64,000 nucleotides of DNA from Bacteroidales bacterium (GTDB taxonomy: Bacteria > Bacteroidota > Bacteroidia > Bacteroidales > VadinHA17), in NCBI GenBank assembly GCA_016709865.1, contig JADJLX010000002.1, positions 372,001 through 436,000 on the forward strand, written 5' to 3'. The position numbers were made by a program, and so were the translations under genes. Below are positions 52,680-62,884 of this stretch, piece after piece. Under the pieces are notes generated by a model that searched no databases, was not told where the DNA came from, and was given only the letters and a program-made list of their open reading frames with translations. Within the stretch, counting starts at the first letter, position 1. The number at the start of each line of letters is the position of its first letter.

Positions 52680-54014
52680 ATGAAGTTCATTAATAAGTTA
52701 TTGATTATTGAAACATTATTAATAATCCTTATTGTTTCAGGATGTAAAAATGATTTAAAGAATAGTCCCGCATTATCATTGCCGCAGTTTAAATTAATTC
52801 CGGCAGATACCTTTTTCTTCAATTCATTTGTCGATTGCAATATGGCAGAGGCCTGGGTTGGAGATACATTCCGCATTTTTCCCGGGAAATACGGGGAGGA
52901 TCCGCTATGGGATCCTGATGGAGGGGCACATCATCTTAAATATGCAGATGGTCGTAATTCACTGGAGGCATTTTTAAGCAGAGCTGAAGATTTTACTGAA
53001 CCAGACCTTCCTCCTAATGTTCCTCCCGGATCTGAAGGACTGCACGGAGCAATTTGGTTCGAAACGGTCTATCAGGATACAAGCGATAACAGCGGAAGAA
53101 CACTTTATGCAGTTTACCATAATGAAAACTATCCTTCAACACTACCATATGATGAAGCTACGGGTACCGGCTATAAAAATGAAAAATGGCCGCAGGGATT
53201 AAAGGAACCCGGATCTCCCGCTGCTGTATGCCGTATCGGGATCATGAAATCGATTAATGGCGGAAGAAGCTGGGAAAATAAAGGAATATTCATTGAGGAC
53301 TTGCAGACGCGAATGATTCTTAAACCGCATAATACATCAAACACCTTTGCCGGTGGTGTGGGAGATCCTTCTGCTGTGGCTTCAGGGGAATACCTGTACC
53401 TTTTTTACGGTGAATATGGTTACCCGGGCGTTTACGAGGAAGGAACTTATGATCGGGAAAAGGAATGGAGCGGGCAATGTATAAGCGTGGCACGTTTAAA
53501 ACTGAGCGATCTTGATAATCCGGCCGGAAAAGCAAAAAGATGGGACGGAACAGGATTTAATGCACCATATGATGGAATAGGATCCCCTGTTCCTTCACTG
53601 CAGATCCCCATTATTGAGGGAGGAGGGCCGGCATCATCTCCCGGCGGAGGATTCCACTGGGGCCCATCGGTAAGCTGGAATACATACCTCAACTGCTGGG
53701 TAATGCTTATGGGCAAAGTAACCGGACCATCATGGGCCGGTAGCAGCATCCATATTTCTTTCAACAATAATAAGAATCTTGGTGAAGGAGACAACTCACA
53801 GAAATGGTCAAAACCTCAATTACTTCTCGATAAACCAGGATATTTTCTATGGTACCCTTCCCTGCAACCCCTGGATACACCTGAAGATATTAATAATAAA
53901 AACACTTGTCTGAAACTGGGCAAAAAAGCCAGGCTATTCGTAAAATACCTGAAACCCTATAAAGACAAATATATGTCGGAGTACATTATTGAATTCAATC
54001 TTCCTGAAAAATGA
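52680..54014 (+). CDS. Propeller-like lipoprotein of unknown glycan function
   Basis: 444 residues. The signal ends ILIVSGCKND, a lipobox. An Asp-box-like SINGGRSWENKGIF and several GG-rich turns (TFAGGVGDPSAVASGEYLYL, SPGGGFHWGPSVSWNTYLNC) suggest a five-bladed beta-propeller as in GH43/DUF4185-like proteins. AWVGDTFRIFPGKYG and YAVYHNENYPSTLPYDEATG look like conserved active-site loops, but no GH family is firmly recognised. It overlaps the pectate lyase gene by ATGA, so translation of the two is probably coupled and they act on the same substrate. Confidence 0.7.
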   Translation: MKFINKLLIIETLLIILIVSGCKNDLKNSPALSLPQFKLIPADTFFFNSFVDCNMAEAWVGDTFRIFPGKYGEDPLWDPDGGAHHLKYADGRNSLEAFLSRAEDFTEPDLPPNVPPGSEGLHGAIWFETVYQDTSDNSGRTLYAVYHNENYPSTLPYDEATGTGYKNEKWPQGLKEPGSPAAVCRIGIMKSINGGRSWENKGIFIEDLQTRMILKPHNTSNTFAGGVGDPSAVASGEYLYLFYGEYGYPGVYEEGTYDREKEWSGQCISVARLKLSDLDNPAGKAKRWDGTGFNAPYDGIGSPVPSLQIPIIEGGGPASSPGGGFHWGPSVSWNTYLNCWVMLMGKVTGPSWAGSSIHISFNNNKNLGEGDNSQKWSKPQLLLDKPGYFLWYPSLQPLDTPEDINNKNTCLKLGKKARLFVKYLKPYKDKYMSEYIIEFNLPEK

Positions 54015-55099
54015 GAAATACCTCCTTAGCACTTTTCTCTCTTGTGATGATTTTCTGCTTACTTCATGAATCAGCAGCTCAGAGTTCTTACACAGATAAA
54101 CCATGGACTTATGTTGCAACAAAAATGCCGGAAGAATGGTATGGTTCTGAAGAATCATTGAAAGTGGCAGAGAATGTACTTCTATATCAACGTGATATTG
54201 GCGGATGGCCCAAAAACACACCTATTCATAAACCCCTCACTGAAGCTGAAAAAGCCAAAGTAAACGATGACAAGGGAACCAATGATGCAATATTCGATAA
54301 CAGTGCCACAACTACCGAAATGAAGTTTTTGGCAAGGATGTATAACAAGACTAAAAACGAAACATATAAGGTGTCGTTTAACAGAGGTTTGGATTTCATT
54401 CTTGATGCCCAGTATGATAATGGAGGATGGCCAATGTTCTGGCCTTTAAGAAAAGGATATTATACCCATATCACATTCAACGACAATGCAATAGTAAATA
54501 TACTTTCAATGCTGAGGGATATCAGGGACAAAAAACCTCTTTACTCTGCTGTTACAGACACTGATAATATGTCCAGAGTTGAAAATGCATATACTAAAGG
54601 GATCGATGTAATTCTCAGAACCCAGATAGTTATAAACGGGAAGAGAACAGTGTGGTGTGCACAGCACGATGAAGCAACCTTCCTGCCGGCTAAAGCAAGG
54701 TCGTATGAACTTCCTTCTTTTAGTGGTGCCGAGTCTGTAGGTATAATCAGTCTCCTTATGGAGATCCCGGATCCGTCAACTGAGATAATTGAATCAGTTG
54801 AAGGTTCGATTGAGTGGCTTAATAATCATAGAATTAAGAATACAAGATGGGATACTTTTATTAATACGGAAGGTCTTAAGGACCGACGGATTGTAACTGA
54901 TCCTAAGGCAGGTGATATGTGGGCACGCTTTTATGATCTTGACACCCAGGAGCCTTATGTATGCGACAGGGATGGTATAAAGAAGAAGACTCTTGAAGAA
55001 ATAGGTTATGAAAGGAGGAACGGATACAGCTGGTATACGGATGATCCTTTGGTTGTTATAAGTAAATATCCGGATTGGAAAGCAAAGTGGGTAAAATAA
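54011..55099 (+). CDS. PL10 pectate lyase, secreted
   Basis: 362 residues with a signal peptide (SLALFSLVMIFCLLHESAAQ). PL10 motifs are present: NVLLYQRDIGGWPKNTPIHK near residue 55, AIFDNSATTTEMKFLARMY, ILDAQYDNGGWPMFWPLRKG and YYTHITFNDNAIVNILSMLR. These form an (alpha/alpha)-barrel-like enzyme that cleaves polygalacturonate by beta-elimination. Length matches the family's catalytic domain alone. Its start codon overlaps the stop of the propeller lipoprotein gene. It is the clearest sign that pectin is a target of this region. Confidence 0.92.
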   Translation: MRNTSLALFSLVMIFCLLHESAAQSSYTDKPWTYVATKMPEEWYGSEESLKVAENVLLYQRDIGGWPKNTPIHKPLTEAEKAKVNDDKGTNDAIFDNSATTTEMKFLARMYNKTKNETYKVSFNRGLDFILDAQYDNGGWPMFWPLRKGYYTHITFNDNAIVNILSMLRDIRDKKPLYSAVTDTDNMSRVENAYTKGIDVILRTQIVINGKRTVWCAQHDEATFLPAKARSYELPSFSGAESVGIISLLMEIPDPSTEIIESVEGSIEWLNNHRIKNTRWDTFINTEGLKDRRIVTDPKAGDMWARFYDLDTQEPYVCDRDGIKKKTLEEIGYERRNGYSWYTDDPLVVISKYPDWKAKWVK

Positions 55100-55215
55100 A
55101 AACACTGAATATTGTTAAATAAAGTTAAACGGGAATATTCAAGGGTCCTGTGTAGTCTAACAAACATAACATACTTAAGATAATCGATGTCTCATTAAAA
55201 GTACCAATTGGAACT

Positions 55216-56568
55216 GTGAAGCATACTTTGATTCTGAAATTACTCCTAGTGCTTTTATCTGTATCTGTCAGCCTTAATAGCCAGACTCCTGTAGCTTCTT
55301 CTGCTCAGCCTGGGTACGAGAACCGTATTATGGAGTATGTTGATTCATTAAGAGTATTCGATACACATGAGCACTTTTTTCATCCTGATTTTCTGAAACA
55401 ATCTCCCTTTCTTGACTTCGCTCTTTTTTTCCTGGAAAACGGATTTAATGATCTTGTCTCTTCCGGGTTACCAGATACTTTATATTCAAATATTTATAAT
55501 GGCACACTTTCTCCTGAAGCAAAATGGAAAATAATTGAACCGTACTGGCAAAACACTTTAAATACAGCATCCAACAGGACTATGCTGCTGGCCTTTAATG
55601 ATCTTTATGGTATTAAAGAATTAAATCTTTCCACTGTGGGGCCATTATCCCGAAAAATAAAAGACTCCTATCAGAAGGAGTGGATGGATCATGTGGCAAA
55701 GGATATATGTAAGATAGATTATATAATACAGGATGGTGACGAGATTAAAACAAAAGGGAACTATATAAAGTTTATCACCAGGTTTGATACATGGATAACT
55801 CTTGATTCAAAAAGAGTAATTGATTCCATGGCAATAATGCAGTTGGAACCAATTTACACTCTTGAGGGACTGGTAAAAGCCCTGAACACGGATTTTAAGG
55901 CCAAACTTGATGAAGGTATGGTGGCCATAAAAATTAATCTGGCTTATATCAGACCATTGATTTTTGAAGATGTAAATATTGAGATTGCCAGGAAAGTTTT
56001 TAAAACTATTGTTAATGGCAACAAAGACATGGTATTAAAAGCAGAAGAAGCCAGGCCTTTGCAGGATTATATGGTTCATCAGCTTCTTAAACTTGCTGAA
56101 AAAAACAAAATTCCTGTTGCATTTCATACCGGACTTCAGGCTGGGAATTCAAACAATATAAATAATTCAGATCCAACTCTTCTTAATAATCTGTTCCGGC
56201 AATATCCTGATGTAAATTTTGTCCTATTCCATGGCGGATATCCTTTCGGTGGTGAATTATCGACTCTGGCAAAGAATTTTAAAAATGTTTCAATCGATAT
56301 GAACTGGACATATTCAATTTCACCAGCATATGCAGAAAGGTATCTGGAAGAATGGCTCGAGACCGTTCCTGCCAGTAAGATAATGGCTTTTGGCGGTGAC
56401 CAGCGATTTATTGAAAACACTTATGGAAACCTTGTAATAGCGAAAAAGACCATTTCAAATGTTCTTATCAAAAAGGTTGGCGAAAACTATTTATCTGAAA
56501 ATGAGGCTAAAAAAATAGCAAAGATGTTGCTCTATGATAATGGAAAAAGGTTTTATAATATCCATTAA
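55216..56568 (+). CDS. Secreted amidohydrolase-family TIM-barrel protein
   Basis: 450 residues with a signal peptide (LILKLLLVLLSVSVSLNSQ). The metal motif VFDTHEHFFHPDFLKQ (HxH) is followed by KIPVAFHTGLQAGNS (His), NFVLFHGGYPFGGELS (His) and KIMAFGGDQRFIENTYG (Asp). This is the Amidohydro_2 pattern with a family-specific insertion at ~60-250. The substrate is unknown; lactones or aromatic acids are usual for relatives. It follows the pectate lyase gene by 116 nt on the same strand and ends 5 nt from a convergent sialidase-like gene. Confidence 0.83.
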   Translation: MKHTLILKLLLVLLSVSVSLNSQTPVASSAQPGYENRIMEYVDSLRVFDTHEHFFHPDFLKQSPFLDFALFFLENGFNDLVSSGLPDTLYSNIYNGTLSPEAKWKIIEPYWQNTLNTASNRTMLLAFNDLYGIKELNLSTVGPLSRKIKDSYQKEWMDHVAKDICKIDYIIQDGDEIKTKGNYIKFITRFDTWITLDSKRVIDSMAIMQLEPIYTLEGLVKALNTDFKAKLDEGMVAIKINLAYIRPLIFEDVNIEIARKVFKTIVNGNKDMVLKAEEARPLQDYMVHQLLKLAEKNKIPVAFHTGLQAGNSNNINNSDPTLLNNLFRQYPDVNFVLFHGGYPFGGELSTLAKNFKNVSIDMNWTYSISPAYAERYLEEWLETVPASKIMAFGGDQRFIENTYGNLVIAKKTISNVLIKKVGENYLSENEAKKIAKMLLYDNGKRFYNIH

Positions 56569-56573
56569 TCAAA

Positions 56574-57950
56574 TTATTTTATACGTACAGGCCTCTCTGA
56601 ATCTTTCTTCATATTATAAGGCAAAACCCAGATCTTATCGCATTTCTCATTTGTAAAATAAAGTATTGACTGGGAAATATTCTCTGCATCTCCATCCACC
56701 CAATAAGCAAAAAAATCTTTATCTGCGTACATAGGTCTCCGTGGATATGAATTATTTCTTATACTATTTTTGGTCAGTTCATGAGATTTCTCCCAGTCAG
56801 CACCCTCATTTTTACTTACCCAAAGTTCCATTTCACCTCCTGTTACATTCTTCTGCACTCCAACCCCTGTTGGAGCAATTATCCTCCATTCATCTTTCGA
56901 AATAAATATAGGCCCCATATCAAAGTTATGGTCTACAGAGGCTACTTTACTGAATAGCCATTTATTTGCTTTCCACCGTATTACTATTAAATCCCGGGGC
57001 TCCCCGCTTTCTCCCGGTTTGTATCCGCTGCTAACGATTGCAAGGATAACCGGATTACCTTCAGAGTCAAAGTTCAGATCATTTATGTATACAAGTTTTT
57101 TCTCGTCTGAGTAGTCTTTTATCAGTGCATCATTAACCACTTCTGTCAAAGGAACTGTAATAACCTTACCATCAATATTTTTCCAGGTCTTTCCAAAGTC
57201 ATCAGTTTTAAGCAGATAGAGATTCGTTCTCTTATCAATATTCCCTTCAGGATAATAACTAAACACAGTATAAACAGTATTTCCGAAAGCACCGGTTGTT
57301 TGAAAATGACCTCCCATACTTGCAATTTTACTGCTTTCACTCCATGTTTTTCCATCAGTACTTGATGTCCAGAACAGCTCCCGGCCTTTCATAAGTTTTG
57401 AGTGCAACAGGAAAAAACAACTGTCATTCAACCAAACAGGTTGTGGAAATAATATTTCACCTTCAAGCACCAAATCAAAACTTTCTATTGACCAGGGTAA
57501 GGTGCTCTTAAATATCAATCCCGGACGAGTTCTTCCCCTGCCGCTTACAAAAACCCAGATATTGCCATTTGAATCGATCAACAATGAAGCATTATCCTGT
57601 GCATCGGTCACACCCATTTTATCATACACAACAACTGGCCTCGGAACCTTGCGTGACTTGTGATCAAAATAGGAGATCATTATCTGCAAATGACTCTCAT
57701 CCTGGTCTCTTGTTCCTGAATACAGGAAGTATGTTTTGTCCATTTTGGCACTATAAATTGCCATTGGCCTATGCTGAGATGAAAATGTTCCCAAGCCTCC
57801 TGAATATCTGTATCCATATTCATGAGAGATTTCCGATCTCGACCATAATCCCATGTATCCCTGAGCTTTTTGATTCTGAGCACCTACATGAAAATATCCC
57901 AAAATGAGGAATATCATCAGTACCAATTTTTTACTTTTACCTAAAATCAT
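56574..57950 (-). CDS. BNR/Asp-box propeller protein (sialidase-like)
   Basis: 458 residues with a signal peptide (LVLMIFLILGYFHVGAQ). Several Asp-boxes are visible: SSTDGKTWSESSKI, KTDDFGKTWKNIDG and VSKNEGADWEKSHE, typical of six-bladed sialidase-type propellers. The sialidase Arg triad cannot be assigned by eye, and proteins of this layout in pectin loci often bind or cleave other uronic-acid-containing glycans. It is convergent with the amidohydrolase gene and on the same strand as the hydrolases to its right. Confidence 0.75.
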   Translation of the reverse strand: MILGKSKKLVLMIFLILGYFHVGAQNQKAQGYMGLWSRSEISHEYGYRYSGGLGTFSSQHRPMAIYSAKMDKTYFLYSGTRDQDESHLQIMISYFDHKSRKVPRPVVVYDKMGVTDAQDNASLLIDSNGNIWVFVSGRGRTRPGLIFKSTLPWSIESFDLVLEGEILFPQPVWLNDSCFFLLHSKLMKGRELFWTSSTDGKTWSESSKIASMGGHFQTTGAFGNTVYTVFSYYPEGNIDKRTNLYLLKTDDFGKTWKNIDGKVITVPLTEVVNDALIKDYSDEKKLVYINDLNFDSEGNPVILAIVSSGYKPGESGEPRDLIVIRWKANKWLFSKVASVDHNFDMGPIFISKDEWRIIAPTGVGVQKNVTGGEMELWVSKNEGADWEKSHELTKNSIRNNSYPRRPMYADKDFFAYWVDGDAENISQSILYFTNEKCDKIWVLPYNMKKDSERPVRIK

Positions 57951-58118
57951 TGATAACCAATATTTAAAAGTTCAGTTGTTAGTACTCTGTTCCTGAATCT
58001 GCCATAAGTTACAATATAAGACTTTTTGAATAATGTCCCCCGGCATTTTTCGTACTTAAAGATATAATCTTTACCAGATTATAAGCATTAAAGTGATAAA
58101 TTCTACTTTTTTCTGTTC

Positions 58119-59528
58119 CTATTTTTTCAAAGAATTCAGGCTGTTTTGTATTGCTTCTGATCCTTTTAAAGCATTTGCAGGCAATTTACCCTCTTTTCCG
58201 AATACGAGTAGTGCTTCATATTTCTCTATAGTGACCTTAGATTCATCTGTTTTTCCGTCTTTACCTTTAACTGCATTTAGATTCAGGCCAAGATGCTTCG
58301 CCATGAAATCATACATAGCCATTCTCTTGGAAACACCATAATCATGGCCTTCAGCAGCAAGATGGACATTTTCAACATTTGCCTGTTTCCCGTACAGACT
58401 ATATACTTTCTGCAAATATGGAAATTCAATTTGCGGCACATTCTTCGTCCAGTCATCACCATCAGAGATAACAAGCATCGGACGCGGTGATGCCATTGCG
58501 GCAATTTCTGCATTATTTGTTCCCAGATCGGTGCAGGAGTGTATCGGGAGACCGCTTTCGCAAGTACAGCCGCCAAAGAACCAGGATGAAACCATAACAA
58601 CTGGAACACTAACTGTAACTCTGCCGTCGAGAGCAGTTAAAAGAAATGTCTGTGTGCCACCACCTGATTCACCAGTAACACCAATGCGCTTCGGATCAAC
58701 ATAGGGCAAAGTAGTAAGAAAGTCTATTATCCGTATTGAGTTTAATGTCTGCATTGTAAGCGCGAGTGTGGTCTTGTGATCTTCTGTTTTAACCTGTAAC
58801 AACGACTCCCCGTATGCAAACATCTCATAACTGAATACCACTGCTCCCATTCTTGCAAGCATTGCACATCTGTATTGCTGATCGGGACGATAGCGGCCAT
58901 TCTGATTCAGGTCAGGACTGCTGAAATGTCCATGCGGGCAAAGCACAGCAGGAAATGGACCTTTACCTTTGGCAGGACGGTACATGGATCCGCACAAATA
59001 GACCCCGGGAATCACTTCAAGACCAATATTTTCAACAGTATAACCATCAAACTGACGTTTTGGAGTATAGATAGGATTAAGTGCTGTCTTCTCTGGAAAG
59101 GGTGATAATCCAAGCTGTTCAAAGAAACATTTCCTTAACTCAGCTTTTCTTAAATCCCATGCTGACTGAGAAGTATAGCTTGCCAGAAGCCTATCAAGAT
59201 GTTTCTTTCCCTCTTCGACAGGACGAACATGATAGGCATATTTACTGACTTTATATACCCCTTCAGATGTCTTCTCGAAAATCATATCAAGGGGCATGAG
59301 GATATTAGTAAGAGTCTCTTCAATACCGGATCTATATCTCCAGCTCGGATACAAAACATCGACACCTTTAACAAGACTTTCACTGTATTGAAGTTTTATT
59401 TTATATTTCGTTTCGATATCTGCTATAACTTCTTTGAGAGGTTTTTTATAGACATCCTGAGGTGACTGTGCAAATATCTTTCCTGATACAATTATCAGAC
59501 AAATCAGAATTAAAATCTTAATTTTCAT
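58119..59528 (-). CDS. STN-like domain fused to acetyl-xylan-esterase-type hydrolase
   Basis: 469 residues from the ATG at 59528, where the signal peptide starts (IKILILICLIIVSGKIFAQ); a longer frame from 59591 is rejected. Residues ~20-95 resemble an STN/DUF4974-like domain: KPLKEVIADIETKYKIKLQY, then SGIEETLTNILMPLDMIFEK and GVYKVSKYAYHVRP. The alpha/beta-hydrolase part has PFPAVLCPHGHFSSPDLNQN, nucleophile Ser in GVTGESGGGTQTFLL, and His in HLAAEGHDYGVSKRMA. This is of the PF12715-like esterase type. STN domains normally sit in TonB receptors and sensing proteins, so the fusion may tether or gate the enzyme. It lies between the propeller gene and the GH2 gene. Confidence 0.8.
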   Translation of the reverse strand: MKIKILILICLIIVSGKIFAQSPQDVYKKPLKEVIADIETKYKIKLQYSESLVKGVDVLYPSWRYRSGIEETLTNILMPLDMIFEKTSEGVYKVSKYAYHVRPVEEGKKHLDRLLASYTSQSAWDLRKAELRKCFFEQLGLSPFPEKTALNPIYTPKRQFDGYTVENIGLEVIPGVYLCGSMYRPAKGKGPFPAVLCPHGHFSSPDLNQNGRYRPDQQYRCAMLARMGAVVFSYEMFAYGESLLQVKTEDHKTTLALTMQTLNSIRIIDFLTTLPYVDPKRIGVTGESGGGTQTFLLTALDGRVTVSVPVVMVSSWFFGGCTCESGLPIHSCTDLGTNNAEIAAMASPRPMLVISDGDDWTKNVPQIEFPYLQKVYSLYGKQANVENVHLAAEGHDYGVSKRMAMYDFMAKHLGLNLNAVKGKDGKTDESKVTIEKYEALLVFGKEGKLPANALKGSEAIQNSLNSLKK

Positions 59529-59558
59529 TATGTTAAGGTTTACATTAATTAACTGTTT

Positions 59559-59640
59559 GCCACCAAGGCACCAAGACACTAAGTTACACAAAGATTTCCT
59601 CTGTGTAACTCTGTGCCTCCTCAGTGTAACTCTGTGTTAG
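59559..59640. repeat. Inverted CACCAAGG / ACTCTGTG element
   Basis: A left part with GCCACCAAGGCACCAAGACA is followed by a right part of CTCTGTGTAACTCTGTGCC type. Units recur about every 10-11 nt, as in the CACGGAG and CACAAAGG elements, but with different core words in the two arms. Confidence 0.6.
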
Positions 59641-59669
59641 TTCTTCTATTCCCTATTTTTTGCCCCCAG

Positions 59670-59770
59670 CCCCCTAAAGGGGGTTTGTATCTGCAAACCA
59701 CTGTAATTCTCCTATATATGCAAGCATAGCCCCCCCCTTTAGGGGTCCCGATAACTATCGGGAGAGGGGC
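59670..59770. repeat. C-rich hairpins and CCCGATAACTATCGGG palindrome
   Basis: CCCCCTAAAGGGGG at 59670-59683 is a perfect hairpin. A second C-rich stretch, CCCCTTTAGGGG-like, begins at 59730, and a 16-nt palindrome CCCGATAACTATCGGG lies at ~59747-59762. These are dispersed intergenic repeat types also seen elsewhere in the window. Confidence 0.7.
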
Positions 59771-59776
59771 AATAAT

Positions 59777-62700
59777 CTATTCTGCAATAAACTTCAGTAA
59801 CGGTATTAAAATCATCTGTCCCTTTTCCGCTTTATACGAGATTTTTGTCACCAGATTACCATCCTTATCTTTTTCGCTTACGGAAGTCGGGTGGATATAA
59901 GGATTCATCTGTGAAATGAATAACAGTGCCCGTTCCTTAGCTTCGTCACTGAATTTCGGGAAGCCTGTATGAACGATTGCGATCAGATCAGCCAATTCGG
60001 TCTTATTTGTCATTATTGCACCCTTCACAGCTGGTATATTTTCTCCACTTGTTGAAATCACTACTGTACCGCCTGATGGAATCCAGTTCAGCCAGTTCAT
60101 CTCATCACCCGGATCTCTTTCCGCTCCTTTTGTAATTATCAGATTTGCATAATATTTCCTCATTGCATCCTTGTACAGAGGAGGCAGTTTTGTGGCTGCA
60201 ATATATCCTGCAATCAGACGGCAGGTATTGTAATGATCAACATTGAAATTGTAATCATCGGCAATCAATTGACCATTATTATTTAACAGGTGCTTGGAGA
60301 ATAATGAAACAAGGGCCCTGAACTCAACAATAGTGGTATCAACAGCCGGATTGTTCTTCTTTATTGATTCACGAATCGTTTTTGCATATCCCATTCTGTC
60401 TGAGGAGGACAGTTTTATTTCATCAACTGTTAGTTTTATTTCACGCGGAGTCTCTTCCAGACGACCTGGAGTCAGAATGAGCTTTGCTACTTTTTTCCGA
60501 TTCTCATCATCAAGAACAGGTTCAGTTATTACCGAATTATCGGGAACAAAAGCCTCAGCATCAATTTCAAACGAACCTGAAGCCAGACCGCCTGCAGATA
60601 CAGTTACCCGGATCTTCCCCGGTTTTCCTGTCGACCTAATCACATTTGAAACCGGCATATCAATGTACCAGACTCCCTCCATCTCATGATGACGGTAAAT
60701 ATCTGATTCATATGCTGATGGCCCGACTAATACAGCAGGTCCTGATATAGTCCACTTCACTGAATTATTTGCACCATAGACATGATTTCCTTTCCCATCA
60801 ACTATATCAGCAGTAATGATGGCTACCGAACCTCTGTCAGCGGTAAACTTTTTGTGAGAAGATGTCAGTACTATTTTTGCAGGGTCATCTGCCATAACAA
60901 CCTGGGCAGTGATATTTAAACCGTTTTTAGTTGCAACTGCTGTTACAGTTCCTTTTTCAACAATTATATCCTTGAATGTAACACTGTGGAAATTAGCGGC
61001 ATCCGGGATCTGAGTTCCTTTGCTTACACCATTCACTTTAAGTTCAACCTTATCGCAGTTAGAGTTTACAACGATATCCTTTTTTTGTCCGAGATATTGT
61101 GTTCTCCAGAAATGAGGCTGGATGAACGCCATAGGCTTTTTTGAATAAGTGGCCTGCCAGAAATAGTAGGCATATTTGGGTATCCTGTAGGTATCAACAT
61201 AACCTTTTGGATTTACATGCAGAAGCGGTGAATTGAGATATTCACGGTCTGCCCCATGATCAGCATACAACCATGTGGATAGATTTCCAGTTCCAAACAG
61301 ACCGCTGGCTTTGAGCATATTCTGCTGATGTTCTTCTGTCCCGCTATGCTGTCCGTCTGAAGGCTCAAGGTCTTTTACATCTTTATTATACCATCCCCTG
61401 ATCGTACATCTTAAGAGGTTCTCAAGCGGAAGATTATCGTCGGTATGTTTTACAAATTTCCCAGCTGATCCATCAGAAACACGTCGTGCCGTTAGGATCC
61501 TGGTAGTATCTTCAGCAACCGCAAATTTTGAATCTACTGCACGGTTTGTTTCATTGCCCATGCCCCAGAACATTATGCTGGGGTGGTTCCTGTCGCGTCT
61601 GATCATTTCTTTCATCTGTTGTTCCTGGACTTCAGGTGAAAAATCCTGATTCTTTATGCTGGGTGATTCTTCATCAATTACAATACCATACCTGTCAGTC
61701 AGATCATAGACATACTTATCGTTAGGATAATGAGCTGTACGCATGAAGTTATAATTCAGATTTTCAGCTATATCTTTGAAGTCCATGTCGGTTATCCATT
61801 TTGGGATTGCGTCTCCCAGCCATGGATATTCCTGGTGACGGTTTCCTCCGTTTAAAATCATTTTCTTACCGTTAACATAAAGGAAATTTTCTTTATAATC
61901 CCATCTGAACCAGCGAAAACCAAGAGGACTGTTATAAGTATCAACAAGGTCTTTTCCATCTATTACTTCAGAGAATACCCTGTACAAATACGGTGATTCA
62001 TTCGACCATAATCGTGGATTTTTTACAGGCTTGAAAGTCTGATCAAATTTATAAAGCTGTCCGGGTGCAATATCTGACGTAGTTTTAATAACCTGAATCA
62101 TCTTATTGGCAGCATCGAATATCGTTGTCTGTAATGTGCAAGATTTCTTTGCCGGATTATCATTCTTAACCCAGGTCTGAACCCTGACAGTTGCCTCTTT
62201 TTCGTTTACAGAAGGGGTTGTAACAAATGTTCCGCCCTCATGACTTGCCGATCCCTGCATTGGTATATACAGATTATTCTTCAAAACGATAGTGACATCG
62301 CGATAAATACCACCATACACATTGAAATTACCTGCCGCCATTGGAGGAATTTTAAACTGATCCTTTTGCCGGTTGTTAACTGCAATGGCTATTACATTAT
62401 CGGCGCCGGGTTTAAGATGAGATGTTATATCAAAATCAAACGAGCCATACCCGCCTTTATGATCGCCGAGATATTTTCCGTTAATCCATACTTTGCAATA
62501 CTTCTGAACACCTTCAAATTCAATAAAAACCCTTCTGCCTTCGAATTCTTTATTAACTGAAAAGTGTTTACGGTACCATCCCCATCCGGTCCACCAGTAA
62601 GGATTGTCGTTTTCCGAAGCATTTCTTATAAAGGGATGCAGTTCTCCTGTAGTCTCGTATGTACTCCAGGTATGGGGCAAACTGACAGCAATCCACTTTG

Positions 62701-62884
62701 AATCATCTGTCCCGGGAGATTCATATCCTTTATCGGCTGATTCATTAGGAAAATAATTGAATGTCCATTGAGAGTTTATTATTTTCTCTACCCTCTGGCT
62801 TTTCTGAACAGCTACAGGTTTTTTCTGTGCATGGGAAAAAGATATGCAGAATAAAAAAGATAAAATTAACGTTATATGTTTCAT
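59777..62884 (-). CDS. GH2 glycoside hydrolase (beta-galactosidase-like), secreted
   Basis: 1035 residues with a signal peptide (HITLILSFLFCISFSHAQ). Domains in order: galactose-binding jelly roll (~35-210, GWGWYRKHFSVNKEFEGRRV and KVWINGKYLGDHKGGYGSFD), an immunoglobulin-like domain, the TIM barrel and C-terminal sandwiches. The barrel has LNYNFMRTAHYPNDKYVYDL and HPSIMFWGMGNETNRA, giving acid/base Glu at ~444. The expected nucleophile block (SEFG or SEYG in relatives) is not seen; the corresponding stretch is LYADHGADREY. A C-terminal region of ~170 residues is helical and unassigned. It probably acts on a galactose- or uronate-containing side chain. Confidence 0.9.
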   Translation of the reverse strand: MKHITLILSFLFCISFSHAQKKPVAVQKSQRVEKIINSQWTFNYFPNESADKGYESPGTDDSKWIAVSLPHTWSTYETTGELHPFIRNASENDNPYWWTGWGWYRKHFSVNKEFEGRRVFIEFEGVQKYCKVWINGKYLGDHKGGYGSFDFDITSHLKPGADNVIAIAVNNRQKDQFKIPPMAAGNFNVYGGIYRDVTIVLKNNLYIPMQGSASHEGGTFVTTPSVNEKEATVRVQTWVKNDNPAKKSCTLQTTIFDAANKMIQVIKTTSDIAPGQLYKFDQTFKPVKNPRLWSNESPYLYRVFSEVIDGKDLVDTYNSPLGFRWFRWDYKENFLYVNGKKMILNGGNRHQEYPWLGDAIPKWITDMDFKDIAENLNYNFMRTAHYPNDKYVYDLTDRYGIVIDEESPSIKNQDFSPEVQEQQMKEMIRRDRNHPSIMFWGMGNETNRAVDSKFAVAEDTTRILTARRVSDGSAGKFVKHTDDNLPLENLLRCTIRGWYNKDVKDLEPSDGQHSGTEEHQQNMLKASGLFGTGNLSTWLYADHGADREYLNSPLLHVNPKGYVDTYRIPKYAYYFWQATYSKKPMAFIQPHFWRTQYLGQKKDIVVNSNCDKVELKVNGVSKGTQIPDAANFHSVTFKDIIVEKGTVTAVATKNGLNITAQVVMADDPAKIVLTSSHKKFTADRGSVAIITADIVDGKGNHVYGANNSVKWTISGPAVLVGPSAYESDIYRHHEMEGVWYIDMPVSNVIRSTGKPGKIRVTVSAGGLASGSFEIDAEAFVPDNSVITEPVLDDENRKKVAKLILTPGRLEETPREIKLTVDEIKLSSSDRMGYAKTIRESIKKNNPAVDTTIVEFRALVSLFSKHLLNNNGQLIADDYNFNVDHYNTCRLIAGYIAATKLPPLYKDAMRKYYANLIITKGAERDPGDEMNWLNWIPSGGTVVISTSGENIPAVKGAIMTNKTELADLIAIVHTGFPKFSDEAKERALLFISQMNPYIHPTSVSEKDKDGNLVTKISYKAEKGQMILIPLLKFIAE

